Shown: piece after piece, positions 18,591 to 27,172 of the stretch
Numbering within the stretch: position 1 is the first letter of the stretch
Layout of the letters: every line of letters starts with the position of its first letter
Assembly: GCF_002812985.1 (NCBI RefSeq)
Contig: NZ_PGCP01000014.1
Location: forward strand, 83,414-147,413
Origin: Aeromonas lusitana
GTDB taxonomy: Bacteria > Pseudomonadota > Gammaproteobacteria > Enterobacterales > Aeromonadaceae
Direction: 5' to 3'
DNA length: 64,000 nt
Made by a program: the position numbers and the translations under genes
The notes under the pieces: generated by a model
Database searches by the model: none
Seen by the model: only the letters and a program-made list of their open reading frames with translations
Told to the model about the DNA's origin: nothing

Positions 18591-19670
18591 TTAGGCGGCC
18601 AGGCGCGCAACGAAGTTGGCGATGGTGTCGGTCTGCGGCACTTGCAGCGGGCTCACGCCGGCCATCTGGGCCTTGATGGTGGTCACGTCGGTGAGCACCG
18701 TCTTGACCGTGGTGTCGGCGGCGGTCAGCCAGAGTTGGCGGATGTCGTCGCCACTGGTGATCCCCTTGTCCAGATCGGTGATCAGGCTGCCCAGATCGGA
18801 GGTGAGGGAATCCCAGGCATTGCTCATCTGGGTGGCCGCGGTGACGGCGTTTTGCGCCTGTACTTGCAACCCCTTGTAACCGTTGCCTATCTGAGTGGCG
18901 AGCAGCACTTCGCTGTTGAGGTTACTGCGTTTTTGGTACAGATCCTGGCGAGCACCGAGGGAGTTGTGCAGCACTATGGCCCCGGCCGTGATGCCGCCAG
19001 CGCCGGCGACCATCATGGCGACTCCGCCGATGACGACCGGGGTCGAGGTACCGGCGGTCACGAAGTCGGCCACGGCGCCGATGGCGGTGACGAAGGCGCC
19101 GCCAATCACCAGCAATCCCCCGGCGACGATACCGGCGATGGCGCCGTCGATGGCCGCGTTCACCTTGTCGATGTCGCCGTTGAGCTGGGCGAGCACCCCG
19201 TTATCCCCCTGCACCTTGCTGTTGAGGTTCACCACTATCCCCTGGAAGTTGCTGGAGTCTGTGATGAGGTTGTTGTTGAGATTGACGATCACCAATCGGG
19301 TGTCGGAGGAGAGATGTTGATATTCGACGGCCTGCTCCTTGATGACGCTCAGTTGCCTGAGCCACTGCGCCTTGGTTGAGCCGGGCGGCAGCACGGCGGG
19401 AATGGCGTTTTGCAGGGCAAAGTAGTTCGAGATGTTGCTGATGTTGGTGATGATCTGCGGCTGGACGGTATTGAGATAGAGGTCCGCGTGCCCCTTCGCG
19501 AGATCGAGCCCCTGGTTGATCTGGGTCTGGTTGTCCTTGAGGTTCGGGAACTGGCTGAAGTCCACCGGTACCTGCTGCTTGACGCTGTTGCAGTAGGTCT
19601 GAATCTGCATGGCCTGGGAAGCCTGGTTGGCCATGCCCTGATCCATGGTGATGGTTGTTGCGTTAGTCAT
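18591..19670 (-). CDS. ahlB: Tripartite alpha-pore-forming toxin subunit AhlB
   Basis: A 359-residue ClyA-superfamily subunit. The middle carries the longest hydrophobic head of the three proteins (AAIDGAIAGIVAGGLLVIGG followed by a second run including VVIGGVAMMVAGAGGITAGA, residues about 170-240), flanked by long helices. This matches AhlB, which refolds through hinge movement to insert fully in the membrane. There is no signal peptide. It is 24 bp after ahlA and 45 bp before ahlC. All three genes are intact, so the operon should yield a working toxin. Confidence 0.87.
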   Translation of the reverse strand: MTNATTITMDQGMANQASQAMQIQTYCNSVKQQVPVDFSQFPNLKDNQTQINQGLDLAKGHADLYLNTVQPQIITNISNISNYFALQNAIPAVLPPGSTKAQWLRQLSVIKEQAVEYQHLSSDTRLVIVNLNNNLITDSSNFQGIVVNLNSKVQGDNGVLAQLNGDIDKVNAAIDGAIAGIVAGGLLVIGGAFVTAIGAVADFVTAGTSTPVVIGGVAMMVAGAGGITAGAIVLHNSLGARQDLYQKRSNLNSEVLLATQIGNGYKGLQVQAQNAVTAATQMSNAWDSLTSDLGSLITDLDKGITSGDDIRQLWLTAADTTVKTVLTDVTTIKAQMAGVSPLQVPQTDTIANFVARLAA

Positions 19671-19694
19671 TGCGCGTGTCCTTGCGTGGTGGGT

Positions 19695-20813
19695 TTAAGC
19701 GTCTGGCAGGGTGCCGTTGCCGGCGTAGGCTGCCTTGATGTCGTCAACCTGGCCCGAGAGCAGCTGCCAGGACTGGGTGTTGAACATGACGGTGCGCCGC
19801 AGCTGCCGCACGTCGTCGGGACTGTTGAGATCGGCGACTACGGGAGCGGCCTTTTGATAGGCATCGGCCACCTTCTGCCAGCCGACGGGCAACTGGGTGA
19901 TGGTGTCGGCAATGCGGCTGTAGGTGTCGACAAACAGCTGGTTTTGCGCCTGTACCGACTTGGCCACTGTCAGCATGCTATTGGTGGCCGCCAATGCCTG
20001 GTAGGCCTGGGCCAGCTTGTCGGTGTTGGTCTTGAGTTCCCGGGCCGCGAGGCTTGAGCCTGCGATGCCTGATGAGATCGCCTTGAGGCCCGAGATCATG
20101 TACTGGGTCTGCTGATCGGTCTCTTTGGCGATCGCCTGCTGACTGGCCGGTTTAGCCTCCTTGTCAGCGGGCTTCTCTCCCAGCGTCAGGGAGGTGACGA
20201 CGGCCCGCCCCAGTTGGTTGACCCCTTCACCGGCCTTGCCCCCCTCATCAACGATCGCCTGGATATTGGCGGCGATGGCCTGGTTGAGATCGTCAATGGT
20301 CTGGGCCTGGCGCTTGGCGTCGGCCATCAGATCCTGCTCGAGCTGGGTGATCACACCGTTGAACTGCGCCATCAAGGGGCGCAGGGAGCTCCAGGCCACC
20401 TGTACTCGCGTATTGAGTGCCTGGGCATTGAGCTGGTAGCTCTGGGCCTGATCGCACAGCGATGCCAGCTGCTCGGCCAGCCGGGCTCGGCCCGCGAGCA
20501 CGGCGGCGTCGTCATCCTGGCCAAGCAGGCGGTTGAAGGCGGCGATCAGGGCGTAGAAGTTGGAGCCATTGCTCAGCAGATGGATAAGACCGGACAGGTT
20601 TGTTCTCTGGTAATAACGCGCCTGGTTCATCATCTGGGCTTGGTAGGCTTCGATTTTTACCGCGAGGGTGGAATCGATCTCGCTGTTGGCCAATGACTGC
20701 TGTATGAGCAACAGGTTCGCATAGGTCTGGTTGAGCAGGGCGGGTGAGGTCGTCGACAGATAGGCTGCCAGCAGCCCTTGATCCCCAAGATCCAGTGTGG
20801 CGATCGTGGTCAT
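19695..20813 (-). CDS. ahlA: Tripartite alpha-pore-forming toxin subunit AhlA
   Basis: A 372-residue ClyA-superfamily subunit. In the known complex the A component lines the pore with a hydrophilic head. Here the head region (about residues 200-235) is polar and charged (SLTLGEKPADKEAKPASQQA), unlike its two partners, which supports the assignment. The rest is long helices rich in Gln and Ala. ATG 20813 has GGAGG upstream. That ribosome site lies in a 33-codon ORF whose stop overlaps the ahlA start as ATGA, suggesting translational coupling. First toxin gene of the operon. Confidence 0.85.
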   Translation of the reverse strand: MTTIATLDLGDQGLLAAYLSTTSPALLNQTYANLLLIQQSLANSEIDSTLAVKIEAYQAQMMNQARYYQRTNLSGLIHLLSNGSNFYALIAAFNRLLGQDDDAAVLAGRARLAEQLASLCDQAQSYQLNAQALNTRVQVAWSSLRPLMAQFNGVITQLEQDLMADAKRQAQTIDDLNQAIAANIQAIVDEGGKAGEGVNQLGRAVVTSLTLGEKPADKEAKPASQQAIAKETDQQTQYMISGLKAISSGIAGSSLAARELKTNTDKLAQAYQALAATNSMLTVAKSVQAQNQLFVDTYSRIADTITQLPVGWQKVADAYQKAAPVVADLNSPDDVRQLRRTVMFNTQSWQLLSGQVDDIKAAYAGNGTLPDA

Positions 20814-20911
20814 GATATGGCCTCCATCATGATGTAGGTGAGCTGGCTTGCGGGGGAAGGTCCCTGCATTGAGAGGGCGGGGTGAGGTAGTCGGGTGTCC
20901 TGCTGCATCAT
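20810..20911 (-). CDS. Candidate 33-residue leader ORF translationally coupled to ahlA
   Basis: Starts at tandem ATGs (20911 and 20908) with GAGGAG correctly spaced upstream, runs 33 codons (MMQQDTRLPHPALSMQGPSP then 13 more residues) and stops at TGA 20812-20810, overlapping the ahlA ATG by four bases (ATGA). It is Pro/Gln-rich with no membrane span. It may be a leader that sets toxin expression or a small accessory peptide. Support is ribosome sites at both starts plus exact overlap; conservation is untested. Confidence 0.45.
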   Translation of the reverse strand: MMQQDTRLPHPALSMQGPSPASQLTYIMMEAIS

Positions 20912-21215
20912 GCTGCTCTCCTCGTGACTAAGTGGGTTTGTCTCCGGCCTTGTGCCGAGACAGACTCACCCTAGGGAAAGGCAAAACAGGTTGCAACTGA
21001 CAACTTTGTCACTTGATGTTTGAGGCCGATCGGCTAGTAAGGGGGACTGGTTATGCAGCTTGTCCATGCGGTCACGGATTGGTGAAGACGGGCAGGATCC
21101 AACCCGTCGGCTGCCAGCGGAGCCTGCTCGTCAAACACGCGCAGCCGTGATGTAACAGGACTTTATCGAGGCCATCTCATTGCCTGAAAACTCGCGCGCC
21201 TTGTCATCGGCCGGA
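20912..21215. other. Upstream region of the toxin operon
   Basis: Beyond the promoter candidate at 20968-21011 nothing clear is seen. It also contains the end of the patatin gene's downstream region; no terminator-like hairpin with T-run was recognised. Confidence 0.5.
20968..21011 (-). promoter_or_regulatory. Candidate ahl promoter with an adjacent palindrome
   Basis: On the minus strand TTGCAA (20996-20991) and TAGGGT (20973-20968) are 17 bases apart, a weak sigma-70-like pair. The inverted repeat TGACAA-N2-TTGTCA (20998-21011) lies directly upstream, centred near -43, where an activator would bind. All inferred from spacing. Confidence 0.35.
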
Positions 21216-22058
21216 TCAATTGAGCCTGACCACCTGATAACCCGCGCACTTGCCCATCAGATAGCCCACCTCCAGCTTGCTGAGGTTGCGGGTGAAGCGG
21301 GAGACCGGGAAATAGTCCGCCGGGGCGATCACCGCTATCTGGCAGTCATCCGGCGGATTGGCGATGAAATCGAGGGCCTCGTTGTAGCGGCGATCCCGCC
21401 GGGCCAGTGCCTTGGCCAGGGCGGGGCGGGCCTTGAGCAGGGTGCGGATCATCCAGGGGAAGGGCATGGGTTTGAGCCGATAACCCAGTGGCTCGGAGAG
21501 GATCACAGTGATCTGGCGAGCCCCGCGTCGGTAGGCCTCGATCACCGGGATGGAATCGGCCACCCCGCCATCCGTCATCGGGATGCCGGCCACCTGGGGG
21601 TAATCGCGCGAGACGAGGGGAATGGCACAGCTGGCGGGCAGCACCTCGTGCATGTTCTCCGGCTTGACCCTGATGTACTGTGCCCCGCCGGTCAGGGTAT
21701 TGGTGACCACCGCATAGAAGGGAATGGCGCTGGCCCTGAGGGTGTGAAGATCGAGGGGATACTGGCGACAGCTGGTGCGCCAGAGCCAGTGAATATCCAC
21801 CAGATTGCCTCCCTTGGCGAAGCGCAGCGGATCCATGAAGCGCGGCGAGCGGGCCAGCTTGGTCATGATGTCGTGGCTGCGCCCGTGCTGGCTGGCGAGA
21901 TAGGCCAGCAAGTTGGTGGCACCGGCCGACACGCCGATGGCAAAGTCGAAGGGACGATAGTCATGCTCGATGAAGGCATCCAGCACACCGCTGGCAAATA
22001 TGCCGCGCATGGCGCCGCCTTCGACGACCAGTGCGTTGGGAGAGGGATTCTTGATCAT
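21216..22058 (-). CDS. Patatin-like phospholipase
   Basis: A 280-residue cytosolic or secreted acyl hydrolase with the Ser-Asp dyad. The oxyanion motif VVEGGAMRGIF is at residues 11-21, the nucleophile is Ser44 in IGVSAGA, and the catalytic Asp163 is in MTDGGVADSIP. It resembles the YjjU branch. No signal peptide is seen. ATG 22058 is preferred because the patatin core starts ten residues later; the frame extends to 22181 with no domain content. It lies beside the ahlABC operon in the same direction, but 300 bp away, so a joint role in host-cell damage is only a suggestion. Confidence 0.85.
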   Translation of the reverse strand: MIKNPSPNALVVEGGAMRGIFASGVLDAFIEHDYRPFDFAIGVSAGATNLLAYLASQHGRSHDIMTKLARSPRFMDPLRFAKGGNLVDIHWLWRTSCRQYPLDLHTLRASAIPFYAVVTNTLTGGAQYIRVKPENMHEVLPASCAIPLVSRDYPQVAGIPMTDGGVADSIPVIEAYRRGARQITVILSEPLGYRLKPMPFPWMIRTLLKARPALAKALARRDRRYNEALDFIANPPDDCQIAVIAPADYFPVSRFTRNLSKLEVGYLMGKCAGYQVVRLN

Positions 22059-22181
22059 GAGGTTGGCCTCATCAGGGGGGCGGCAATGGCGGTGCCGGGA
22101 AACCGGTCGCCAGCGGGGCTGACCGACGATGTGGCGCCATTCTAGGTCGCGTTTTTTGTTTAGAATATCTGACAATATCAA

Positions 22182-22219
22182 ATCAGTTGTTTGGTTTTTT
22201 TAAACAAAAATCGGGCCTG
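22182..22219. repeat. Imperfect 38-bp direct repeat, copy B
   Basis: Counterpart of 17552-17589 (30 of 38 identical), again with TTGTTT-N9-AAACAA. It lies in the intergenic gap between the divergent patatin and S66 peptidase genes, so it could act as an operator there. Confidence 0.45.
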
Positions 22220-22335
22220 AAACGGCTTGTGAGGCGAGTCTGCCATGGCTTAGAATGGAACCTAATGGGTCTATCCGTCACCGGGCCCTGATGTCGCCGC
22301 GCCGCCGCGCTCCCTTATCCTAAAGCAGGTATCTC

Positions 22336-23343
22336 ATGGCATTGCTCAAGCCCGCCGGGTTGAAACCCGGTGACACCATAGGTTTTTTCTCCCCCTCCAG
22401 CGCGGCTACCGCCTGGGCGCCAAACCGGTTCGAGCGCGCCAAGGCGTATCTGGAGGACCGCGGTTTCAAACTCAAGGCCGGCAGCCTGACCGGCGCCCAG
22501 GATCACTGGCGATCCGGCTCCATCGCCGCGCGGGCCGAGGAGCTCAATGCCCTCATTCGCGATCCGCAAGTGCGCGCCATCATGTCGGTGATCGGCGGCA
22601 ACAATTCCAACTCCCTGCTGCCCTATCTCGATTACGAGGCGCTGCAACGGGATCCCAAGATCCTCATCGGCTATTCGGACGTGACGGCCCTGCTGCTCGG
22701 CATCCATGCCAAGACGGGCCTGGTCACCTTCTATGGCCCGGCGCTGGTGGCCTCGTTTGGCGAGTTGCCGCCCCTGGTGGACGAGACGCTGGCGAGTTTT
22801 AAGCAGATTTGTCTGGCCGGGGCCAAGGCACCTCATGTCTTGCCAACGCCAACCCACTGGAGTGAGGAGCGCCTCGATTGGGAACACCAAACCCGGGCCA
22901 AGCAGTGCCAGCCCAACCGGTTGATCTCGGTGGGATCGGGCAAGGTACGGGGGCGGCTTATCGGCGGCAACCTCAACACCCTGTATGGGATCTGGGGCTC
23001 CCCCTATATGCCGCCCATCGAGGCAGGGGACATTCTGCTGCTGGAAGACAGCCTGCTGTCCGCCGAAACCCTTGAGCGATCCTTTGCCCACCTCAAGCTG
23101 TGCGGTGTGTTCGAGCGCATCGGTGGTCTCATCCTCGGTAAGCACGAGCTGTTCAATGCCCAGGGCAGCGGCAAGCGGCCACTGGATATCCTGCTGGAGG
23201 TGGTGGGGGAACCCGGCTTCCCTATCCTGGCGGAATACGACTGCGCCCACACTCACCCCATGCTGACCCTGCCACTCGGCATCCAGGCCGAGCTGGATCT
23301 CGATGGCCAGCACCTGACCCTGCTGGAGTCCTGGCTGCGTTAG
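22336..23343 (+). CDS. S66-family serine carboxypeptidase (MccF/LD-carboxypeptidase-like)
   Basis: A 335-residue cytosolic peptidase of family S66, which includes LD-carboxypeptidase for murein recycling and MccF, which destroys microcin C. The catalytic triad is in place: Ser114 in LIGYSDVTALL, Glu237 in LLLEDSLLS, His305 or His307 in DCAHTHPMLTLPLG. The long WSEERLDWEHQTRAKQ loop is closer to the MccF-like branch than to LdcA. ATG 22336 is the natural start. Which substrate it uses cannot be decided here. A palindromic terminator follows at 23369. Confidence 0.84.
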   Translation: MALLKPAGLKPGDTIGFFSPSSAATAWAPNRFERAKAYLEDRGFKLKAGSLTGAQDHWRSGSIAARAEELNALIRDPQVRAIMSVIGGNNSNSLLPYLDYEALQRDPKILIGYSDVTALLLGIHAKTGLVTFYGPALVASFGELPPLVDETLASFKQICLAGAKAPHVLPTPTHWSEERLDWEHQTRAKQCQPNRLISVGSGKVRGRLIGGNLNTLYGIWGSPYMPPIEAGDILLLEDSLLSAETLERSFAHLKLCGVFERIGGLILGKHELFNAQGSGKRPLDILLEVVGEPGFPILAEYDCAHTHPMLTLPLGIQAELDLDGQHLTLLESWLR

Positions 23344-23368
23344 CCGGGGCTAGGAGATAAGGGGGAAT

Positions 23369-23397
23369 AAAAAGAGGCCGCAATTGCGGCCTTTTTC
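23369..23397. terminator. Terminator after the S66 peptidase
   Basis: Palindrome AGGCCGCAATTGCGGCCT with A-rich left side and TTTTT right; can serve both converging genes. Confidence 0.88.
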
Positions 23398-23448
23398 AGG
23401 TGATGACGAGAGGATGAGCCTCTCGTCACTGTTATGGTTTCACTGTCT

Positions 23449-25725
23449 TCAAGGCAGGGCATCGGCCCTGAAGCTCGCCCGGATCTGGGGTACCAGGGGG
23501 GAGGGATCGAAGCCCTTCTCTTCACCCAGCACGGGATGGAGCAGGGCCACCTCCGGGATCGGGGCGAGATCCCCGGCCAGCAACTGGCGGGTGGCCTGTC
23601 CCATCTGATAGAGCTGGCGCACCGCTGCGAACTGGCGCTCGAGCTCGATCCCGCCATCACTGCGGGTGAAGGCCATCATGGGGATCTGGTACGGAGCATC
23701 GCGGGCCGGCTTGGCGCCGTGAATGCCCTTGCCCGCCGACATCAAGAACGGTTGATGATCGCCAAAGGCCACCACCAGGTAGCGTTTGCCGGACGCATCG
23801 AGGGTCTTGAGCAGCCGCTCCAGGGACGCCATGGCATCCACCACCCCCGTGTAGTAGGTGTTGAGCAGCTGCTTGTCCGCGGCGCTCTGATCCGGGCAGG
23901 CCCCGTCTCGCTGCTGGGCCTGGTAGCGATCCCCGTCGAAGGGGCCGTGGCCCTGCATGGTGACCGCGTAGGCAAAGAGCGGCTGGCTGTCTTGATCGCT
24001 GCGCTTGAGCAGGTGATCGATCAGCGCATCGTCCGAGATATAGAGCCCCTTGTGCTCCAGGCTGGTGAAGCGGGTATCGAACCAGCGCTCGTCATAGCCG
24101 AGTGCCGGTATGGCCTTGGCGCGGCCCCAGAACTTCTCCACATAGGGATGGGCGAACAGCGTCTGGTAGCCATGTTGCCGGGCGGTGCGGGCGAGCCCGG
24201 GCACCTGATCCGAGAGGTAGTAATAGGGCACAACTCCCTGTTTGAGTAGGCCCACCGGCAGGCCTGTGTTCATCTCGAACTCCGCCAGCACCGTCATGCC
24301 CCCCGTGGTGGGGGAGTGGATGGTTTTTTGCCACTGTTGCACCCCGGCGGGCAGGATCAGGGTGGGGGCGGGGGCGCAGATCTTGCCCTGCCAGTCGAGC
24401 CAGAGGGACTCGTATTGCAGCACTATCACCAGATCGAAACGAGGGGATTGGGCAACCGAAGGGGGGAGGGACTCTCGATGGCCAAGCTCAGGGGTGCGCT
24501 CGTTGATCTGCAAGGGATAGCGGAAGATGTTGCCGCTTTGCAGCATCTCATCCACCAGGTTGAACAGGTAGAGGCCGGGACCGGCGCGGATGATGTCTCT
24601 GTGGTAGTTCACCGCCCTGTCCACGTAGCGCACGTTGGCGCCGAGCAGCTTGTTGCCGGTCTGGGTGGCAAACACGCACAGGGCGAAGAAGGCGGCGGTG
24701 GCGGCTGCCGTGCGCAGTACCCAGCGCGACAGGGCGAAGCGCCAGCACAGGAACAGCAGTAGCAGGCCCCCCAGCACCGGCAAGACCGGGTGCTGATCGA
24801 GCAGGATATGCGCCAGCGCCATCAGGTTGCCGAGATCGTCGCCCCCAAGGGGCACCCCATAGATGGCTATCTTCATGAAGTTGGCGAGCAGCCCTATACC
24901 GGAGAGCGCGGTGAACACCAGCCCCATGTAGAGGTTGAACCCCGCCAGGGCGCACAGGCTCCAACCCAGCACCATGCTGCCCCAGGCGAGATAGTAGTGC
25001 TCTGGCCGAAATCCTGACCAGAGCAGAAACTCCCCGAGCTTGAACACCACGAAGCCGTGCAGCAGCACGAAGGTGAGGTTGCCGAGTAGCAGGCTGCCCA
25101 GTACCCGCGAGCGGTAACTCAGGCGCAGGCGCGGCATCAGCACCCGCAGCGCGGCGGCGCTCACCAGCAGCACCAGCAGCAGGCTGGTCATCAGATAACC
25201 GAGATTGAAGCCGCGCTCCGGCAGGGTTTGCAGGATCTGGCTGTACTCCCCGCTCTCGGGTCTATCCTTGAGCAGTATGCCGATGCGCAGCTGGTAGCGG
25301 CTATCCAGGGCATCATCCGGCGCCCTGAGTGTGCTGTTGAGATCCAGGGTACAGCGCTCCTTGCGGCACTTCTGGCGCTTCTCCACCGCCTGGCTCAACT
25401 GATCGATGCGCTCGCCCTTGTCGTTGAGCAGCTCCACCCGCACCTTGTCCCCCGCCTGCAACGGCTTGAGCAGCTGCCATTGACTGCGCACCACCAGATA
25501 GAGGCCGCGGGGATCGCTCTTGTAGAGCAGGGAGTGACGGTTGAGGGTGGCGAGCGGCTGATCGGCGGGCCCCAGGATCAGCGGCTCGGCGCGGCCGAGC
25601 CAACTGGCGGGGTTGAGCAGGGGCAGGGCCAGGGTCAGCAGCAGCAGCGCGATCAACAGAGCCAGCAGCAGGGAGGTCAGGCGGAACGCCTTGGGGGTGC
25701 TGTGGTCTGAAACAGGGGCATTCAT
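23449..25725 (-). CDS. LtaS/OpgB-like membrane sulfatase-fold phosphotransferase
   Basis: A 758-residue inner-membrane protein of the alkaline phosphatase superfamily. One N-terminal span (LLLALLIALLLLTLALPLL), a soluble insert of about 120 residues, about five further spans (residues 165-350), then an extracytoplasmic catalytic domain. Metal and nucleophile motifs: VLQYESLW, SPTTGGMTVLAEFEMNTGLP with a Thr nucleophile, and VVAFGDHQPFLM. Related enzymes move phosphoglycerol or phosphoethanolamine onto glucans or lipids. A Cys-rich loop (KRQKCRKERCTL) in the insert is unusual. AAGGATGAG lies before ATG 25725. Substrate unknown. Confidence 0.8.
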   Translation of the reverse strand: MNAPVSDHSTPKAFRLTSLLLALLIALLLLTLALPLLNPASWLGRAEPLILGPADQPLATLNRHSLLYKSDPRGLYLVVRSQWQLLKPLQAGDKVRVELLNDKGERIDQLSQAVEKRQKCRKERCTLDLNSTLRAPDDALDSRYQLRIGILLKDRPESGEYSQILQTLPERGFNLGYLMTSLLLVLLVSAAALRVLMPRLRLSYRSRVLGSLLLGNLTFVLLHGFVVFKLGEFLLWSGFRPEHYYLAWGSMVLGWSLCALAGFNLYMGLVFTALSGIGLLANFMKIAIYGVPLGGDDLGNLMALAHILLDQHPVLPVLGGLLLLFLCWRFALSRWVLRTAAATAAFFALCVFATQTGNKLLGANVRYVDRAVNYHRDIIRAGPGLYLFNLVDEMLQSGNIFRYPLQINERTPELGHRESLPPSVAQSPRFDLVIVLQYESLWLDWQGKICAPAPTLILPAGVQQWQKTIHSPTTGGMTVLAEFEMNTGLPVGLLKQGVVPYYYLSDQVPGLARTARQHGYQTLFAHPYVEKFWGRAKAIPALGYDERWFDTRFTSLEHKGLYISDDALIDHLLKRSDQDSQPLFAYAVTMQGHGPFDGDRYQAQQRDGACPDQSAADKQLLNTYYTGVVDAMASLERLLKTLDASGKRYLVVAFGDHQPFLMSAGKGIHGAKPARDAPYQIPMMAFTRSDGGIELERQFAAVRQLYQMGQATRQLLAGDLAPIPEVALLHPVLGEEKGFDPSPLVPQIRASFRADALP

Positions 25726-25979
25726 AGGGGCTCATCCTTGGAGCGGGTAAGGTCGCGGCGAGCGACTGCATCTATTTTGACCCGATGGTGATGGGCTTGT
25801 TCCTTGATGTCAATTTAATGACTGCCGGATGAATATTGTGTGAAGGCGATGACGTGCAAATTGTGATCCCGATCCAGTGAACGGATTGATTCTGTGATGA
25901 AAACGGCATCATGGCACTTTGATACTGGCCTGCACCTTTCTTGCTGCTTAGTCTCTCAATAACGGTCGGAGGTACATGT

Positions 25980-27089
25980 ATGAATCCCAAAGTTGCAGCA
26001 CGGCAGGCGAGGTTGCTCCAGGCGCTGGAGAACAAAGAGGAGATCCGGATAGGCCGCGAGCGAGACTGTCCCTTGCCGCTTGCGCAACTGCTGAGGCTGA
26101 CCGGGGATCACCCGGACGTGCTCAAGGTTTACAGCCATGGCCTCACCGCCGAGGTGTTTCACCTCAAGGTGGAGGATCATCACTGGTGCCTGAAGCGTCG
26201 CCGCCAGGATTCACTGGTAGCCAATGTGGACGGCAAAACCGCCTTTCTCACCGAGCTGGAGCGGCGCCGTGAAATCGAAGCCCTGCGCGAGCTGCACCCC
26301 ACCATATTGCCTCACGTGGTCTGCACCAGCTTCGGCTCGGCCCGAGCCGGCGTGCTGGTCTCCCCCTGGCTGCGCGGTACCCCGGTCAGTGAGCTCAATG
26401 CCCGCAATCTGGCGCAGATGCTGGCGGTGGAGGCGGAGCTGGCCCGCTGGGGCTGGTTTGACTGGGATCCCAGCCCGGGCAATCTGCTCGACGATGGCCA
26501 GCAGATCTCGGTGTTCGATTTTGGTTACATGTGGCCCTTCGATCCCCGCCATGAGTTCAACTCCAACGGCCTGTCTGACCCCGAATTCCATGTGCCGGAG
26601 CGGCTGGAGACCCGGACCCTCTCCGGCCTCTGGCTGGATGAGGCGGATCCCCTGCCGCTGTTTCGCCACTGGCGCGAGCTCTGCCTGGCCTGGGCGAAGT
26701 CAGAGCTGCAATATCTGGTGCGAGAGGGGGCCAGTGCCGCCGTGCTGGCCCGGCTGCAGGGGCTGGTGGGGGAGTGGAGTGCGGCGCTCGCAAGCGAGGA
26801 GGCCCTGGTCGCCAACTGGTGGCGCGACATGTATCGTAGCCATCGGCTCGATATATTGGACGATCTCAGCGGCAAGAGCTGCGGCCCGCTCACCCTGCGC
26901 CGCCTCGACTGGCTGGAGAGGGCGGTGAGCGACCACTTCCCGGCGCTGGCGGACAACCTGAGCGCCGACGAGGCCGGGCTCGGCCAGCGGGGGCTCCTGC
27001 AAAGGCTCGCCGGTCTGCGCGATCAGATCCTGGCCTACCAGTTGCCGTCATCGACCCGGGTCGCCTCGGCGGGTCACGCCACCGTCTAG
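25980..27089 (+). CDS. Protein-kinase-fold (APH/Kdo-kinase-like) protein
   Basis: A 369-residue protein, not assigned to a named family. Kinase-like signs: Lys72 in WCLKRRRQ, the hinge-like VLVSPWLRGTP near residue 126, a catalytic-loop analogue at 160-169 (FDWDPSPGNLL, where the usual His-x-Asp is replaced by Trp-x-Asp and the Asn is kept) and VFDFGYMWPF with Asp180 as metal ligand. The C-terminal half (190-369) is helical. ATG 25980 follows GGAGG. It is a single gene ended by a strong terminator. Activity and substrate unknown. Confidence 0.68.
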   Translation: MNPKVAARQARLLQALENKEEIRIGRERDCPLPLAQLLRLTGDHPDVLKVYSHGLTAEVFHLKVEDHHWCLKRRRQDSLVANVDGKTAFLTELERRREIEALRELHPTILPHVVCTSFGSARAGVLVSPWLRGTPVSELNARNLAQMLAVEAELARWGWFDWDPSPGNLLDDGQQISVFDFGYMWPFDPRHEFNSNGLSDPEFHVPERLETRTLSGLWLDEADPLPLFRHWRELCLAWAKSELQYLVREGASAAVLARLQGLVGEWSAALASEEALVANWWRDMYRSHRLDILDDLSGKSCGPLTLRRLDWLERAVSDHFPALADNLSADEAGLGQRGLLQRLAGLRDQILAYQLPSSTRVASAGHATV

Positions 27090-27107
27090 TCAGGCAAATT
27101 TGGGATC

Positions 27108-27138
27108 AAAAAAAGAGGGGCCTAGGCCCCTCTTTTTC
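27108..27138. terminator. Bidirectional terminator between kinase-like gene and lysC
   Basis: AAAGAGGGGCC-TAGG-CCCCTCTTTTT: GC-rich stem with A-run and T-run between convergent genes. Confidence 0.9.
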
Positions 27139-27172
27139 ATGTCGGTTATCGATGTTGCGTGGCGAGCACGGC

